Origin: Chiridota heheva
Taxonomy: Eukaryota; Echinodermata; Holothuroidea; Apodida; Chiridotidae
DNA: 64,000 bases
Assembly (NCBI GenBank): GCA_020152595.1
Contig: JAIGNY010000165.1
Location: 1-64,000 of the forward strand
Direction: 5' to 3'
The notes under the pieces were generated by a model. It did no database searches. It had not been told where the DNA came from and saw nothing but the letters and a program-made list of their open reading frames with translations. Shown in pieces: positions 1-10,400 of the stretch. Each line of letters starts with the position of its first letter. The stretch's first letter is position 1. A program made the position numbers and the translations under genes.

Positions 1-814
1 ATTTAAATAAATATATTATGTAACTTTTTGTATTCTAGATAATATCAAATCATTGAGAAAAAAAAACCTGTCGCCTAACATGAAAAGTGGAATTTTGCTG
101 AGTTTTTTTAACCTTAGGCCATGCAAATCGGCAAAATTGGCCTGGTTTAGTTTTAAATAAAGTGACTTTTATCAATTGTTATCATTGGAGACAAATGGGA
201 AAGTAACAATTTTAGTGACTTTCTTCTATACATGCTGGCTTTATCTTAAACCGAGCTTCTCCGTTAATACTTCTATTAGTTGCAACACAGACCTTGAGTC
301 CATGATTGCATTACAATTATTACATACTTTATGACAAATCATATTTTTCAATAGAGACATCACAATTTAAAAAATTGACAGGAAAATAATATATTCAAAC
401 AGTTCATTTTACAAAATAAGTTCCGTCAAATTTATCAGCAAAATGTTTTCATTTAACTCCAATAGAACATGTCAAACATGACAAATCTTACTTCCTGTTG
501 TAATTATATGCTGAAGTTCACAACAGCTAAATCTATGAACATTTTCCTCTGCCATAAACATTGTAGTGTATGTTAGAAACAATGGAGGCCTGATAGGGTT
601 GGTAATAAAATTTAAGAACTAGTTTAATATCGAAAAACGTTATCGCAGAATGCTTGATCAAAAGAACGCAAAGCATAATCGGCAATTTTGTAACATCAAC
701 ATGTGTGAAACTTAAAATATGTTGACTTTAGTATTCTCCAAACTTGTGGTAATGTGCAAGTTCTTACTACTTCCACCACTATCTTAAAGCTATTAACAGT
801 CAGATTTAGAGTCT
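1..814. other. Intergenic AT-rich sequence
   Basis: I see no conserved coding segment, RNA gene or clear repeat here. The ACAT1-like gene on the minus strand must continue to the left, because its later exons were not found here, so this stretch is probably part of one of its introns. Confidence 0.4.
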
Positions 815-1014
815 AGTTATTAATGAGTGGAGTGCTTTTCCCGAGTAGGTAGTTAGCTCCAATTCTGTTTACAATTTTCAAGTCAACATTGATAAGTTCT
901 TCAATAACTCTGGGTGTCTTTGATTTTTTTGTTTTTTGTGTGGTTGGTGGTGTTATTTTGGGCTTTTTACGGGGTGACCAACCCTTCGAAGCCCGTCATA
1001 TTGTTATGTTACGT
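815..1014 (+). mobile_element. CR1/L2-like LINE, 3' terminal fragment (copy 1)
   Basis: This segment matches the end of the LINE fragment at 6575-7480. Both carry the last reverse-transcriptase codons (NEW/S..LPE.VVSSN), a TTGATAAGTTCTT motif, a T-rich run, and a GGGCTTTT..GGGGTGAC non-coding tail. This copy is strongly 5' truncated, as is usual for LINEs. A third copy of the same 3' end is inverted at 60535-60700. Confidence 0.7.
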
Positions 1015-1299
1015 GTTTACCAGGGTACCTGTCCCAGGTGTAGATTATCATTACCTCCAATTTATGTCCTCCGTACGCTGGCTCAGACCTCTGCATCAAG
1101 AATGGCACATTTGACATGCTCTCCATCCCACCAGCCACCATCACATCCTACAGAAAAGCAAGAAAGGGTTGTTATATTATAATACCCTTCATCTAGGTTT
1201 CAGATGAGCCTTTCCCTGCCCAACGTGTTCAAAACGTGACTGCAGTTTTTCGGAAGATTTTTTTTCAAAATTAATTTTTCCCAACTTTCCTTTTATTTT

Positions 1300-2150
1300 C
1301 TATTACTACAAGTTTGGTTTATATAAATGCTAAGACAATAAACTTTTCTTTAAAAAGGTCAAATTAAAGAAAATATCGACATACATATGCAAATTTTTGA
1401 CAAAATTAGGTCAACTTTTTGAGCTTGTATTATTTCTTGTGAAAAATGAAAATGGAGGATTTTTTTACATACTTAGATTGTTTGTGAAATTTGTTTTCCA
1501 TTAATACCAGTCTAAACTTTTTTCAAAGCAAAACATGCAAAAAAATAATAAAAACAAAAAAAAATCACACCTGTAATTACTCACGAAAAACAAAGTCACG
1601 CATCGGTTCGGTTTTCTAATGCCCACGTGAACTTTTCACACGCTTACAGCTACACTCTTGCTCTTTTTGATTTCAATCAAAAATATGTGTAATTACAATT
1701 CTAACGATATATTTTGCATAGGGCAGTTGTATTGCAACCAAGAACAACAATTTTTTCCTTCAATAATTGGTCTCTAAAAGGCTCAAAATCATGAAATTTT
1801 GCACTAAGTTTGCCAAAAATGGGGCAGTCAAAATTTAACTGAAATTAGATGCATTGATGTCTTTGACAATTTTCACAGGTTTTTAGGCAAAAGCAAGGTC
1901 TGGAAATATAGCAAGTAAGTTTTTGAGAGGAAATTTTCTTTTTAAATTTTGACAAAATTCTTCCCATTTTCAAGCGAGTTTTCTAAATAATTCTCAATAA
2001 ATAATTCTCATCAAAAATGTTGATTTATTAAAAAACTATTCGAGCATTTTCAAATGATACTAGGATCACTGCTATTGGACAAAGCAAAATAATTTTTTGA
2101 AAAGTACATGTCCACTCAGCCGTGTCACGTCTACGTGAGGATTTTAGGGT
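1300..2150 (+). repeat. Dispersed ~0.85 kb repeat, copy A1
   Basis: A segment beginning ACTACAAGTTTGGTTTATAT and ending near GCAAAATAATTTTTTGAAAAG recurs in the same order and orientation at 3510-4385. The two differ by many substitutions and small indels, which suggests an old non-autonomous transposon or a segmental duplication. There is no coding capacity. Confidence 0.65.
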
Positions 2151-3146
2151 TAAGATATTTATTTATGGAAAATAATGTAAGGACTCTTGAGCTAGTCATT
2201 CAGACATTCAATTGATTGTACCAAGAAAATCTAGATTCAATTTTCGCTTAGAACAAATAATAATGTTTACGTTAGTTATCTCAAGAAATAAAAACAAATG
2301 ATAAGAAATGTCAAAATGAGTTTGGTTTGATGCCGTTGACAATTTATTACAAGTATAATAAGATACCAAAAGTTTATCTTTAAGCCTACCCTCACCCGAA
2401 ACCTGAATTAATCCTGAAAACTTAGGTATGACAATTACCAACCCGACTTCCCATTCAGTGTATTGTGTTTCCACTCCAAACAATGATTGTTTATTTGCCA
2501 TTCCCATGCACACCACAGCCAAGTAGCCCAAGGTTATTTGTGTGTATAAGATTACAGAAAGCCAGTGCTGAGTAATTAGGGCACTTTTGTGATTAAAATC
2601 ATTCATCTGTGTTAGTTGTCTTTGTGGGAGAAATATGTTTGCAAACTGGTGTTAAAAATAACTGTGCATCATATGCCTGAGATGGTGTGTGCATTAACTG
2701 TGAATGATTGACACTCCCAAAAGACACTGATAGCATACCTTGCATAGTTAATACCAGCAATTCTTCACCCATTTCCTGCAAATCCCACTTACATTTCACT
2801 TTTCTGCATGTTCTCCCTTGTCCTTCACAAATTTCTACCCTTACCACCCAAAATTCCTTCCCTTGTCTAAAGTATATCCAGTCACCAAAAAAGCCTTATT
2901 CCCACCCACTTTTACTCTGTCTAGCCAGTTAACACCATCCACATCCAACAATACACACTGGGTATCACCATCCAATACCCACTTTTAATCACCATACCCA
3001 CTATTACCTTCCATTCCTTCACCATTTAAACATCTGGTTGGGTAAAAGTAGATTTGACAGGTATGAATAATCAAATGGAAATGCTCAGTGTTGAAAATGA
3101 TCTAAGATGATCCATTGTGAAAAAATGCTGACCAAACTATAATTAC
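2151..3146. other. Probable ACAT1-like intron; no feature
   Basis: This would be intron sequence downstream of the exon ending at 3147 on the minus strand. It includes a C/A-rich low-complexity stretch (about 2720-3030). I looked on the minus strand for the next thiolase exon (a GGMESMS-like motif) and did not find it. Confidence 0.4.
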
Positions 3147-3247
3147 CTGGTGTCCACACATAAGACTCTGAGCTGCTAACATTATGGACTTCATCCCAGA
3201 TGCACAAACTTTATTGACTGTGGTACATGGTGTATTGAATGGAAGCC
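3147..3247 (-). CDS. ACAT1: ACAT1-like exon with the catalytic cysteine
   Basis: The exon follows TTTCTTGCAG and ends CAG|GTAATT. It begins in phase 1, completing a glycine with the previous exon, and ends in phase 0. It reads [20 protein letters not shown] and ends in CGHQ. In thiolases the cysteine of NKVCASG carries the acyl group. No stop or frameshift is seen. Confidence 0.88.
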
Positions 3248-6200
3248 CTGCAAGAAACATACAAGCATGCAAATGTGTGTATGCAATCAGGACAAAAGTC
3301 TTGACACTTTTTCCCTTTCCCCAGCCTATATGGTATGCGACTTGAAAGAAAAGGTTTGGTAATATATCTGCAACATTGAGGAGGATTTAAGGGAGGGAAA
3401 AAAAATGCCAAGTACTTTTGTCAGGGTTGTAAGTTCTGATGGACAAAATAGTACAGCAATCATGAAAACAGTGGTCTTTTTTTAACCCCTTGTCACCCCT
3501 CGTGACACTCACTACAAGTTTGGTTTATATGAATGTTAAGACAATACACTTTTCAATAAAAATTCAAAATAAAGAAAATATCAACATAAATATGAAAATT
3601 TGCAAATTTTAGGCAAAGTTATATCAAAATTGCTCAAATTTGTTGAGCTTGTAATATTTCTTGTGAATAATGATGTTTAGATTATGTATGGAAATTTCCT
3701 TTCCATTGATAACAGTTTAATTTTTTTCTCAAAGCAAAACAAGCAAAAACAATATAAAAAAATCACTTGTAATTATTTGCGAAAAACAATGCGGAACACG
3801 GTTCAGTTCTCAAACCCAGGTCGCTCACTTGAATGTCCACATGCTTACCCCTACACTAAACTGCCAATAAGTAGAATGTAGATTTTGTTTTTAAACTTAT
3901 ATTTTTATCTGACCAAAGAGGGGAGAATTGCTCTTTGTGATTTTAATCGAAAATAGGTGAAATCATAATTCTAACAATATAATTCACATAGGGCAGTTGT
4001 ATTGCAATCAGGAATATGATTTTTGTCAAAATTGTTCTCAAAAATGCTAAAAATCATAAAATTTTACACAATGTTTTGCCAAGAAAAGATATTGATGGTA
4101 GGGGATGCATTGATGTCTTTGACATTTTGTCATGGGTTTTAGGCAAAAGCAAGGTATGCAAATATGGCAAGTAAGTTTTTGAAAGAAAAAAAATCTTTTT
4201 TTGTTAAATTTTGTGCATTTTTGAAATTTTCTCCATTTCAACCCATTTTTCTCACAAATCTTCAACATAACCCCCACAAAAAGTTACATTTGCTGAAAGA
4301 ACTATTCCAGCTCTTTCAAATGATGCCAGGATCACTGCTGTAGGCCTATTTGACGAAGCAAAATAATTTTTTGAAAAGTGCATTGTCCAATCGATTGTGC
4401 TCTGACCGACTGGGATTTGAGGGGTTAATTGACAAAATAGTAGTAATACCATTAGTATTACCAGTAGTAATACCAGTAGTAATAATACCAGTAGTAATAA
4501 TACCAGTAGTAATAATACCAGTAGTAATACCAGTAGTAATACCAGTAGTAGCATTACCAGTAGTAATACCAGTGATACAGTACCTGCACCAAGGGCTGCT
4601 TGTCTTGCGGGTGCCTGTCCTTGCCCGGCTTGTAGAACATTTCCCATATAAACTTCTTTAACTTCTTCCTTTGGTATACCTGAAAACAAATATTTAAAAA
4701 ATGTACCAAGTATGTAATATGGAATATCTGTTTGATTACTTTTTGCACAGTACTAATAATAATAATAATCACACACTTTTAGATAGCGCATTATATCAAA
4801 GGTCTCAATGCACTTTGCAACTAGTTCTCCGGCTGCCTATGGGCGCACATGAACTTGTACTTAAAAAGGAAAGTGGCTGAACACCATGTTTTCACGCTTC
4901 TCTTCTCAAATGGTGTTCAGAAAACCAGGCAGGTGTGACTCGCCTGCCGTCTGGACCGACAGCTTCACGTCCCATCAGAAGGATGGTGTGCACCATCAAC
5001 CATTGTCACTTTTCTTAACAGCTGAATGATGGTAGGAGCTAAAGACGAAATGCTTCCAATTTGATGTTCGGCATATGTCTGCATAGCTGTGAAAAAATCG
5101 ATCTAGACCTGACCGAGCCTTGAAGCCAGGACCTCCAGCATCTCAGTTGTGCGCTCTGCCAACTGAGTTGCCTATTCTCCGGTGCTTAGAAATACTGAAA
5201 TAATCTTCTTTAAGTTTTTTCTAAGGTTTTCTCAGTAGTTTCTGCAGCATATCAAACTTAAAAGATATATGGAGGGGGGTTATGTTTTATCAGTTTGTCT
5301 GCTTGTTTTTCTGCTTTTACCTCTGCCAACGAAGTTGGAGGGGGGGTATGTTTTCACCTGTGTTTGTCTGTTTGTTTTTCTGTTTTTACCTCTGCCAACA
5401 AAGTTGGGAGGTTATGTTTTTCGCCTGCTTTGTTTTCTGTTTGTCATCAACACATCTCTAGAACTAATGATTGGGTGCTGTTAAAAGTTGGTGTGTGGTT
5501 TTGTTATCACTTAAGGAGTGATTACAATTTAGGGCATATTGGATCAGGGGAAGGGCAGAAATGGAGGGGTAGGATGTTTTAAAGTGAGATGTGTGAAGAG
5601 TTCCAAATGGAATGCGCTGAACAATGATTCATGCCCTGAAAGGAAATCCAAACAATCAATTTTCTGGACTCTAAGAAAATCAATTCAAGTGGTTTCTTGT
5701 ATCAAAGAAAATCAAAACATTTGGCTTTTGCATGAAATAAAAATGATGGGATGTGAATCTTTCCTGAAAGGAAATCAAACAATGGATGCTTAGCCTGAAT
5801 AATACTAAAAACCATGATAGAACTTTAAAAGAAATCAGTCAGAAGGTAGATACCCTGATGGGTTTAGAATGCATATGGGCCATCCAGAAAAAGAGATTGT
5901 TTGCCCAGGGATCAAACTTGGTGGTTATAGGATTTCTGAGGTAGATTATGTTGGGGATGTGGGATCAACTGGGCGGATGTGCGCACTCCACATAGCGTTG
6001 GAATTCTAGTTACTTATGTAATTGTACCTTTATCAGGACCTAAAATCTGGAGATTATAAACTTACCTGCTTTTTCAATAGCAGCTTGAATTGCGATGGCT
6101 CCTAGTCTTGTAGCAGGGATGGATGACAGTGTGCTCCTGAAAGAACCAACGGGCGTCCGTACAGCACTTACAATCACAACATCCTGCCCACAAATAGAAG

Positions 6201-8759
6201 CATGCAAATTAATTCCCAAAGAAATCAAAAACAATCTGAATTGAAAGGCTTTTAAAACATTCAGACTTGTGGGTTCACGGGTCAAAATTCATTTTTTTTA
6301 AATTGATCATAAAAAACTTAACTTGTGTGCAGTGGTCGGAGGAGAGGGGGTTGCCAATTCCCCTATTATGTATGAGTCTTGTAAGCCATGTTTATGGTAA
6401 ACGGTGAACTTACTATTTTCACGTACTAATATTTTTCATGGTTTTCCCCATTGCAAGGACCCCCATCCATAGATCCACACCTATAAGTGTTTTGCTATAA
6501 AGTTAAATTCTCGTGTGAAATTTTGCCCAACTCACAGGAAAATATGCAGACAATATTTTTTTTTTGAAGTATCTCCATGAAAGAAGAGTACAAGTGGTAT
6601 TCCTCAGGGTTCTGTGTTGGGTCCGCTTCTTTTCTTAATCTTCATTAATGATATTGATGTTTCCCTTGGCTCCAGGATTTGTAAATTTGCTGATGACACT
6701 AAGATGTACAGGATTGTTGACTTGGCTTTTGATTACTGTATGAATGGTTCAAATCTTGGTTGTGTTGCTCAAGAAAGGGATCTAGGTGTTGTCATTACTA
6801 GCAATCTGAAGCCTTCTAAACAGTGTGCTTTAACAGCTGCAAGGGCAAATTAGATGCTTGGTTTGATTAAAAGAAATTTTGTTTTCTTGGTAGAGAGGTT
6901 GTTCTTGATTTTTATAAGCACTTAGTCAGGCCTCACCTTGACTTTGCTATTCAGGCTTAGAGTCCCTTTTATGAGAAGGATATGTTCATTTTGGAGCAGG
7001 TTCAGCGAAGAGCCAAAAGACTTATTCCTGAAGTAAGGATTCTCTCTTATAAATCTAGATTGCAAATCCTTGGTTTGACCACGCTTGAGTTAAGAAGAGT
7101 ACATGGCGATATGATTCAGGTTTTTAAATTCCTATCTGGTAGTGATGCTTTGAATTCCTGTTATTTCTTGCATGTTTCGGCTAATACTAATGTGACACGT
7201 GGTAAAAGTTTAAAGTTGACCAAAGAGTTCTCACGGATAGATATTCAGCATTTTAGCTTTTCACAAAAGATTATTAATGAGTGGAATGGTTTGCCTGAGT
7301 GGGTAGTTAGCTCTAATCCTGTTCACAATTTCAAAGTCAACATTGATAAGTTCTTTACTAACACTGGGCATCTTTGATTTTTTTTTTGTGTGTGGTGGTG
7401 GTATTAGTTTGGGCTTTTCATGGGGTGACTCACCCTTCTTAGCCCATCATCTTGTTATGTTATGTTATATTACTTACATTTAGTCCTTTAACTGTTGAAA
7501 ACTTCCTTCCTTGTAGATGCCAGATCTGGAAAGAATAAAATCAAAGCATAGAATTCAAATCAATTCCATAATATATCAAATGACAAATATAATGATAGAC
7601 AAGAAAGAAAAAAAGTATCAGTAGGAAAGTCGTCCTTGCCGCTGGTCCGTCCTTGCCGCCGGTCCGTCCTTGCCACCGGTCCGCCCTTGCCGCCGGTCCG
7701 TCCTTGCCGCCGGTCTGTCTTTGCCGCCAGTCCATCCTTGCCGCCGGTCCGTCCAAACCAAACTTTAAAGCAAATTAAACAGTTTGGGAATTCTAAAACG
7801 GATTAGGCCTAATGCTAGGCCCTAGGCCTAACATTAGGCCCACAAGTGTTCCCAGTACTCCCCGTAGGCCTAGTACCGTGGAACTGATGCCAGCCCTGTT
7901 AGTATGTCTGCTGTTGGTGATGGCTGGCCGCCTCGTACCAGGTAGGGCTAAAGCGCTAAAGCAGGCCAAATTTGAGTTGCCAAAGCGCGTATCAAGCTGC
8001 TAAGTCGAGAAATAGACCAAGTCCCAGCTCCGTCACAGCTTGCACTTTTGGTTGGCCCTCATTGATGCATGGTGGGTCCCTTCGGCCCCCTACCCCATAT
8101 AACTTTTAGATATACCCCTAGGGTACAGATATAAATTAATAAATCTATCTTATATGCAGAAATATATCAATTAGGCTATAACTTAGTTATAGGCAAAAAT
8201 TTACACCCCAAATTTCCCCATTGACTTAAGACGCGGATTATTTTCGGAAAATAATCCACGTGTTAAGTCAATGGGGAAATTTTTGGTGTAAATTTTGGGT
8301 GTAAATTTTTGCCTATAGGCTTAATTGTCATATTTCTGCTTATGAAATAGATTTATTAATTTATATCTGTAGGCCTACTCTAGGGGTAGATCTAAAAGTT
8401 AAATGGGGTAGGGAGCAGACGGGACCCATTATGAACCAATAAGGGCCAGCCAAAAGCGCAACCTGTGACGGAGCTGGGACTTAGTCATATTTTTGATTTT
8501 TTTCTAATTCTGGGCTCCCCCCCCCCCCCCCTCCCCAAAAAGGCGCTTTTACCCCGTCTCCCTCGTACGGCAATTCCAATGTGAACTCGTACTGAGGCCC
8601 TGAGGGAATCATGTGTATAAAAGTTCTAGGCCTAACGTTAGGCCTAATTACACGGCAAGTTAAACACCAAGGGAGGCAGAATTTTTTTTTGTGTTTAACA
8701 ACTTTCACACTCACCATAAGTTTGCGCAGTGACATTCCCCTAACTGTGGTACTAGCCAT
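3147..8759 (-). CDS. ACAT1: Mitochondrial acetyl-CoA acetyltransferase (thiolase), 5' part of gene
   Basis: This thiolase interconverts two acetyl-CoA and acetoacetyl-CoA in ketone-body and isoleucine metabolism in the mitochondrial matrix. Three minus-strand exons match the N-terminal third of ACAT1 in order: 6066-6183 ([15 protein letters not shown]), 4584-4679 ([17 protein letters not shown]) and 3147-3247 ([12 protein letters not shown], with the nucleophilic cysteine). All have AG/GT borders and compatible phases (0/1, 1/1, 1/0). A 45-base exon at 8715-8759 is a plausible start. A short exon between it and 6183 may be missing, since mature ACAT1 usually has several residues before the first strand. 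The C-terminal two thirds lie left of the window. The introns contain a LINE, a SINE, a foldback and minisatellites. The gene family is clear; the start is not. Confidence 0.85.
3510..4385 (+). repeat. Dispersed ~0.85 kb repeat, copy A2
   Basis: This is the second copy of the segment at 1300-2150, here inside the ACAT1-like intron between exons 3247 and 4584. Shared landmarks in order are ACTACAAGTTTGGTTTATAT, GAGCTTGTA.TATTTCTTGTG, a shared ATAGGGCAGTTGTATTGCAA block, and GCAAAATAATTTTTTGAAAAG. Confidence 0.65.
4438..4575 (+). repeat. Short tandem repeat (TAGTAATACCAG-type) beside a splice donor
   Basis: About ten degenerate 12-15-base units of TAGTAATACCAG fill this stretch. It ends only about 9 bases from the 5' splice site of the ACAT1-like exon 4584-4679 on the opposite strand. 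Read on the minus strand it stays open and would encode an L/V-rich run if the intron were retained. Confidence 0.85.
4584..4679 (-). CDS. ACAT1: ACAT1-like exon ([17 protein letters not shown])
   Basis: The exon lies between GTTTTCAG and GTACTG. It enters and leaves in phase 1, the split codon being glycine on both sides. It encodes [20 protein letters not shown] followed by [12 protein letters not shown], a conserved thiolase segment close to vertebrate ACAT1. The frame stays open through the donor into the next intron, to a stop at 4252. Confidence 0.88.
4820..5180 (-). mobile_element. tRNA-derived SINE, family S1 (copy 1)
   Basis: On the minus strand this starts with a tRNA-like head: AACTCAGTTGGCAGAGCGC resembles a pol III box A, and GTCCTGGCTTCAAGGCTC resembles a box B. 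A body follows that includes GACGTGAAGCTGTCGGTCC. Related copies lie at 15680-15955 (plus) and 50225-50875 (minus). It sits in the ACAT1-like intron between exons 4679 and 6066. Confidence 0.7.
5255..5425 (+). repeat. ~70-bp tandem repeat around CCTCTGCCAACRAAGTTGG
   Basis: Two to two and a half units contain ACCTCTGCCAACAAAGTTGG followed by a G-run, then GTTATGTTTT and GTTTGTCTGTTTGTTTTTCTG. Each unit contains the short palindrome CCAACNAAGTTGG. I recall similar units as dispersed repeats in marine invertebrates; that is memory, not a search. Confidence 0.7.
6066..6183 (-). CDS. ACAT1: ACAT1-like exon ([14 protein letters not shown])
   Basis: The acceptor is TTTGTGGGCAG and the donor GTAAGTT. 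The 118-base exon starts in phase 0 and ends in phase 1. It encodes the first core strand of the thiolase fold ([15 protein letters not shown]) and the helix [17 protein letters not shown]. It joins in frame to 4584-4679. Confidence 0.88.
6575..7480 (+). mobile_element. CR1/L2-like LINE fragment (RT palm to 3' end)
   Basis: The fragment begins in the RT palm ([20 protein letters not shown]) and reaches the catalytic ADD box (ICKFADDTK). It then skips about 40 expected residues and continues [50 protein letters not shown] and [11 protein letters not shown] to a stop at 7375. A short 3' tail with a T-run follows. In-frame stops (near 6852 and 6958) and the internal deletion make it a dead copy. 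It lies inside the ACAT1-like gene, antisense to it. Confidence 0.85.
7634..7756. repeat. 17-bp minisatellite (CCTTGCCGCCGGTCCGT)
   Basis: About seven tandem units of 17 bases, GC-rich against an AT-rich background, with few substitutions. The 17-base period shifts the frame each unit, so the open frame across it (minus strand, G/R/A-rich) is not taken as a protein. Confidence 0.9.
7800..8014. other. GC-rich segment with AGGCCT palindromes
   Basis: AGGCCT/TAGGCC motifs cluster here (7804-7845), next to the foldback at 8015-8486. An open frame at 7812-8003 (plus) shows no recognisable domain, and I do not call it a gene. Confidence 0.4.
8015..8486. mobile_element. Large foldback / palindromic MITE-like element
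   Basis: The ends are complementary: GTCCCAGCTCCGTCACAG at 8021-8038 and its inverse within 8463-8481. Complementarity continues inward (CAATGGGGAAAT, GCAGAAATAT, AATAAATCTAT) to a centre near 8246 (GGATTATTTTC/GGAAAATAATCC). Arms are about 230 bases with few mismatches and almost no loop. ATA flanks both sides, possibly a TA-containing target duplication. No coding capacity is seen, so it is probably a non-autonomous DNA transposon. It lies upstream of the first conserved ACAT1 exon. Confidence 0.85.
8715..8759 (-). CDS. ACAT1: Candidate ACAT1 first coding exon (mitochondrial presequence)
   Basis: An ATG at 8759 (minus) opens [15 protein letters not shown], followed directly by a strong donor, GTGAGTGTG. 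The peptide is rich in Ser/Thr/Arg/Lys and lacks acidic residues, as mitochondrial presequences do. It ends in phase 0, matching the phase-0 start of exon 6066-6183. At 15 residues it is short for a presequence, so another small exon may lie between. This is position and composition evidence only; no homology is visible. Confidence 0.4.
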
Positions 8760-10054
8760 ATTTCTGATGTTAACTTCTGCAGAAAATCTATATTCTGAAA
8801 ATGTGAAACGTCAGAAAAATAATCAAATTGTTCAGCTCAGCAAAGACCGTAAAGTACATGCAGTGGGTCCTATTTAATTATCCTGTAATATATTTGACTT
8901 ATTTACAACAAATGCTTAAGTTTATGACAATTTTTACAATAAGATATGTTTTTAAAGAGTTTATTTTACTTTTAAATTTATGTATTGGAATAAAAATGAA
9001 GCCTAATTTAATACAATTTTTTTTTTTTAAACCCTTTTTATCTTTTTATTTAAGAGTAAGCTACCTAGTTACCTTCATCAGGCCCGTTAATTTATCGTAC
9101 AAATCCGTACCTAACATTATCATCAGTATCACTGCCATGCAACAAATTTATTGAACTTTGATTGAAAAAAACACGGGCTGAGTGAGGATGAACCGCTAAG
9201 TTTTTCGGTAAAATAGTTTATAGATTTATCAATCAAAGCATTGCAGATGTTCTTATTTCTGGGAATGTTGCATAGTGTTATATTGTTTTGCTATTTTTAA
9301 ACTTATAAATCATAGAAATTAGAATGGTTAGGTTACAATGGTCAGATCGGTAGGCTCAGTAACAATTCCACAGAACAAAGGCACATGGGAGTTTCGCGAA
9401 AAAACGAGATTACCGTGGGTCAAGGGCACAGGTGTTGCTAGCGATTTTGGAACCGTATATAAAAAATTCTTTTTGACCACTCTCGAATCTTATTCTAATT
9501 ACATTTTTTGACTCAACTCACATTTGCTGGAGACTCCCTTCTTCGTTTATAACTATAAGCCACAGTATTTGTTATTTTTTTCTGATGAGATGTACAATTT
9601 TATTTACAAAGGATGAATTTTCTACTGACATTACAGTCATGACAGTGTAAGTGCTCAACAATTTGCTGCAAACCAATTGAAGTTTAGTCAGATAAGCATC
9701 TGACTCGTGATTTATCTATCAACACGCCCAATGAAATGCTAAGTGTCCTATCCCCTCATGTTTTGAATCCTGTCTGTCTTTTGTTAGTTTCGCTAATTGG
9801 AATGTTTGCGTCAAAGTGTTGATGAAATGTAATATCTTTGAACATTCGCCCTTGATCGTCCATCGGGAGGAAGGTCATAATTCACACAAAGAAAAAGGTT
9901 AAAACATTTCTTGTATGTTAGCTCTTCAGGCCTGTAGCCGGGGGAGGGGAGGGGGGGGGGGTTGTCTGAATGAACGAACCCCTTTCTTGTTGAGAAAGTG
10001 CCCTTTTGAAATCTAAAAGAATAATAAGCATCTGGAATTTCAAAGTTTGTTGCA
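8760..10054. other. Probable upstream region of the ACAT1-like gene; no gene seen
   Basis: AT-rich, unique-looking sequence between the candidate ACAT1 start (minus strand) and an RT fragment. ORFs at 8828-9154 and around 9811 show no domain outside the RT fragment. The promoter of the ACAT1-like gene would be expected near 8760-9200, but no clear core element stands out. Confidence 0.35.
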
Positions 10055-10400
10055 TCAGACAAAGGAGCAATGAACATTGTAAATAAAATTGGTCCCAAAA
10101 CAGACCCCTGTGGGACACCATATTTGAGGGGCACTGGGGAAGAAGAAAAATTGCCAACCTTGACTCTTTGAAACCTGTCAGTTAAGTATGGTATTACCCA
10201 ATTCAAAACAAGGCCCCTTGTGAAAAATCGTTTGTCAAGGGTGTCAAGAAGTAAATCAACATTAATGGAATCAAAAGCAGCACTAAGATCTATGAGTACC
10301 AGCATAACTGCCTGATTGTTGTCAAGTTGTGCACTTATATCATACTGAACTCTCATTAGAGCAGTCTCAGTGCTATGTCTTGCTTTATAGGCTGATACCG
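10055..10400 (-). mobile_element. LINE reverse-transcriptase fragment (CR1/L2-like)
   Basis: The minus strand reads KARHSTETALMRVQYDIS, MLVLIDLSAAFDSIN (RT block with the first catalytic Asp), DRFQRVKVGNFSS and [20 protein letters not shown]. These are consecutive RT motifs of CR1/L2-type LINEs. Recognisable similarity stops after APLSD, before the ADD box. It is a single fragment, different from the family at 6575-7480. Confidence 0.85.

Noticed and set aside
2208-2606. 132-residue minus-strand ORF near the ACAT1 exons
   Set aside because: Tested as a possible next thiolase exon, but it has no GGMESMS-like or other thiolase motif.
7541-7756. Minus-strand ORF rich in G, A, R and K
   Set aside because: It is a translation of a 17-bp minisatellite, whose period changes frame with each unit.
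7812-8003. 63-residue ORF with a hydrophobic segment (signal-peptide-like)
   Set aside because: No family recognised, GC-rich palindromic context, and no splice or homology support.
9918-10157. Overlapping second minus-strand ORF at the RT fragment
   Set aside because: It is in a different frame from the RT motifs and has no similarity itself.
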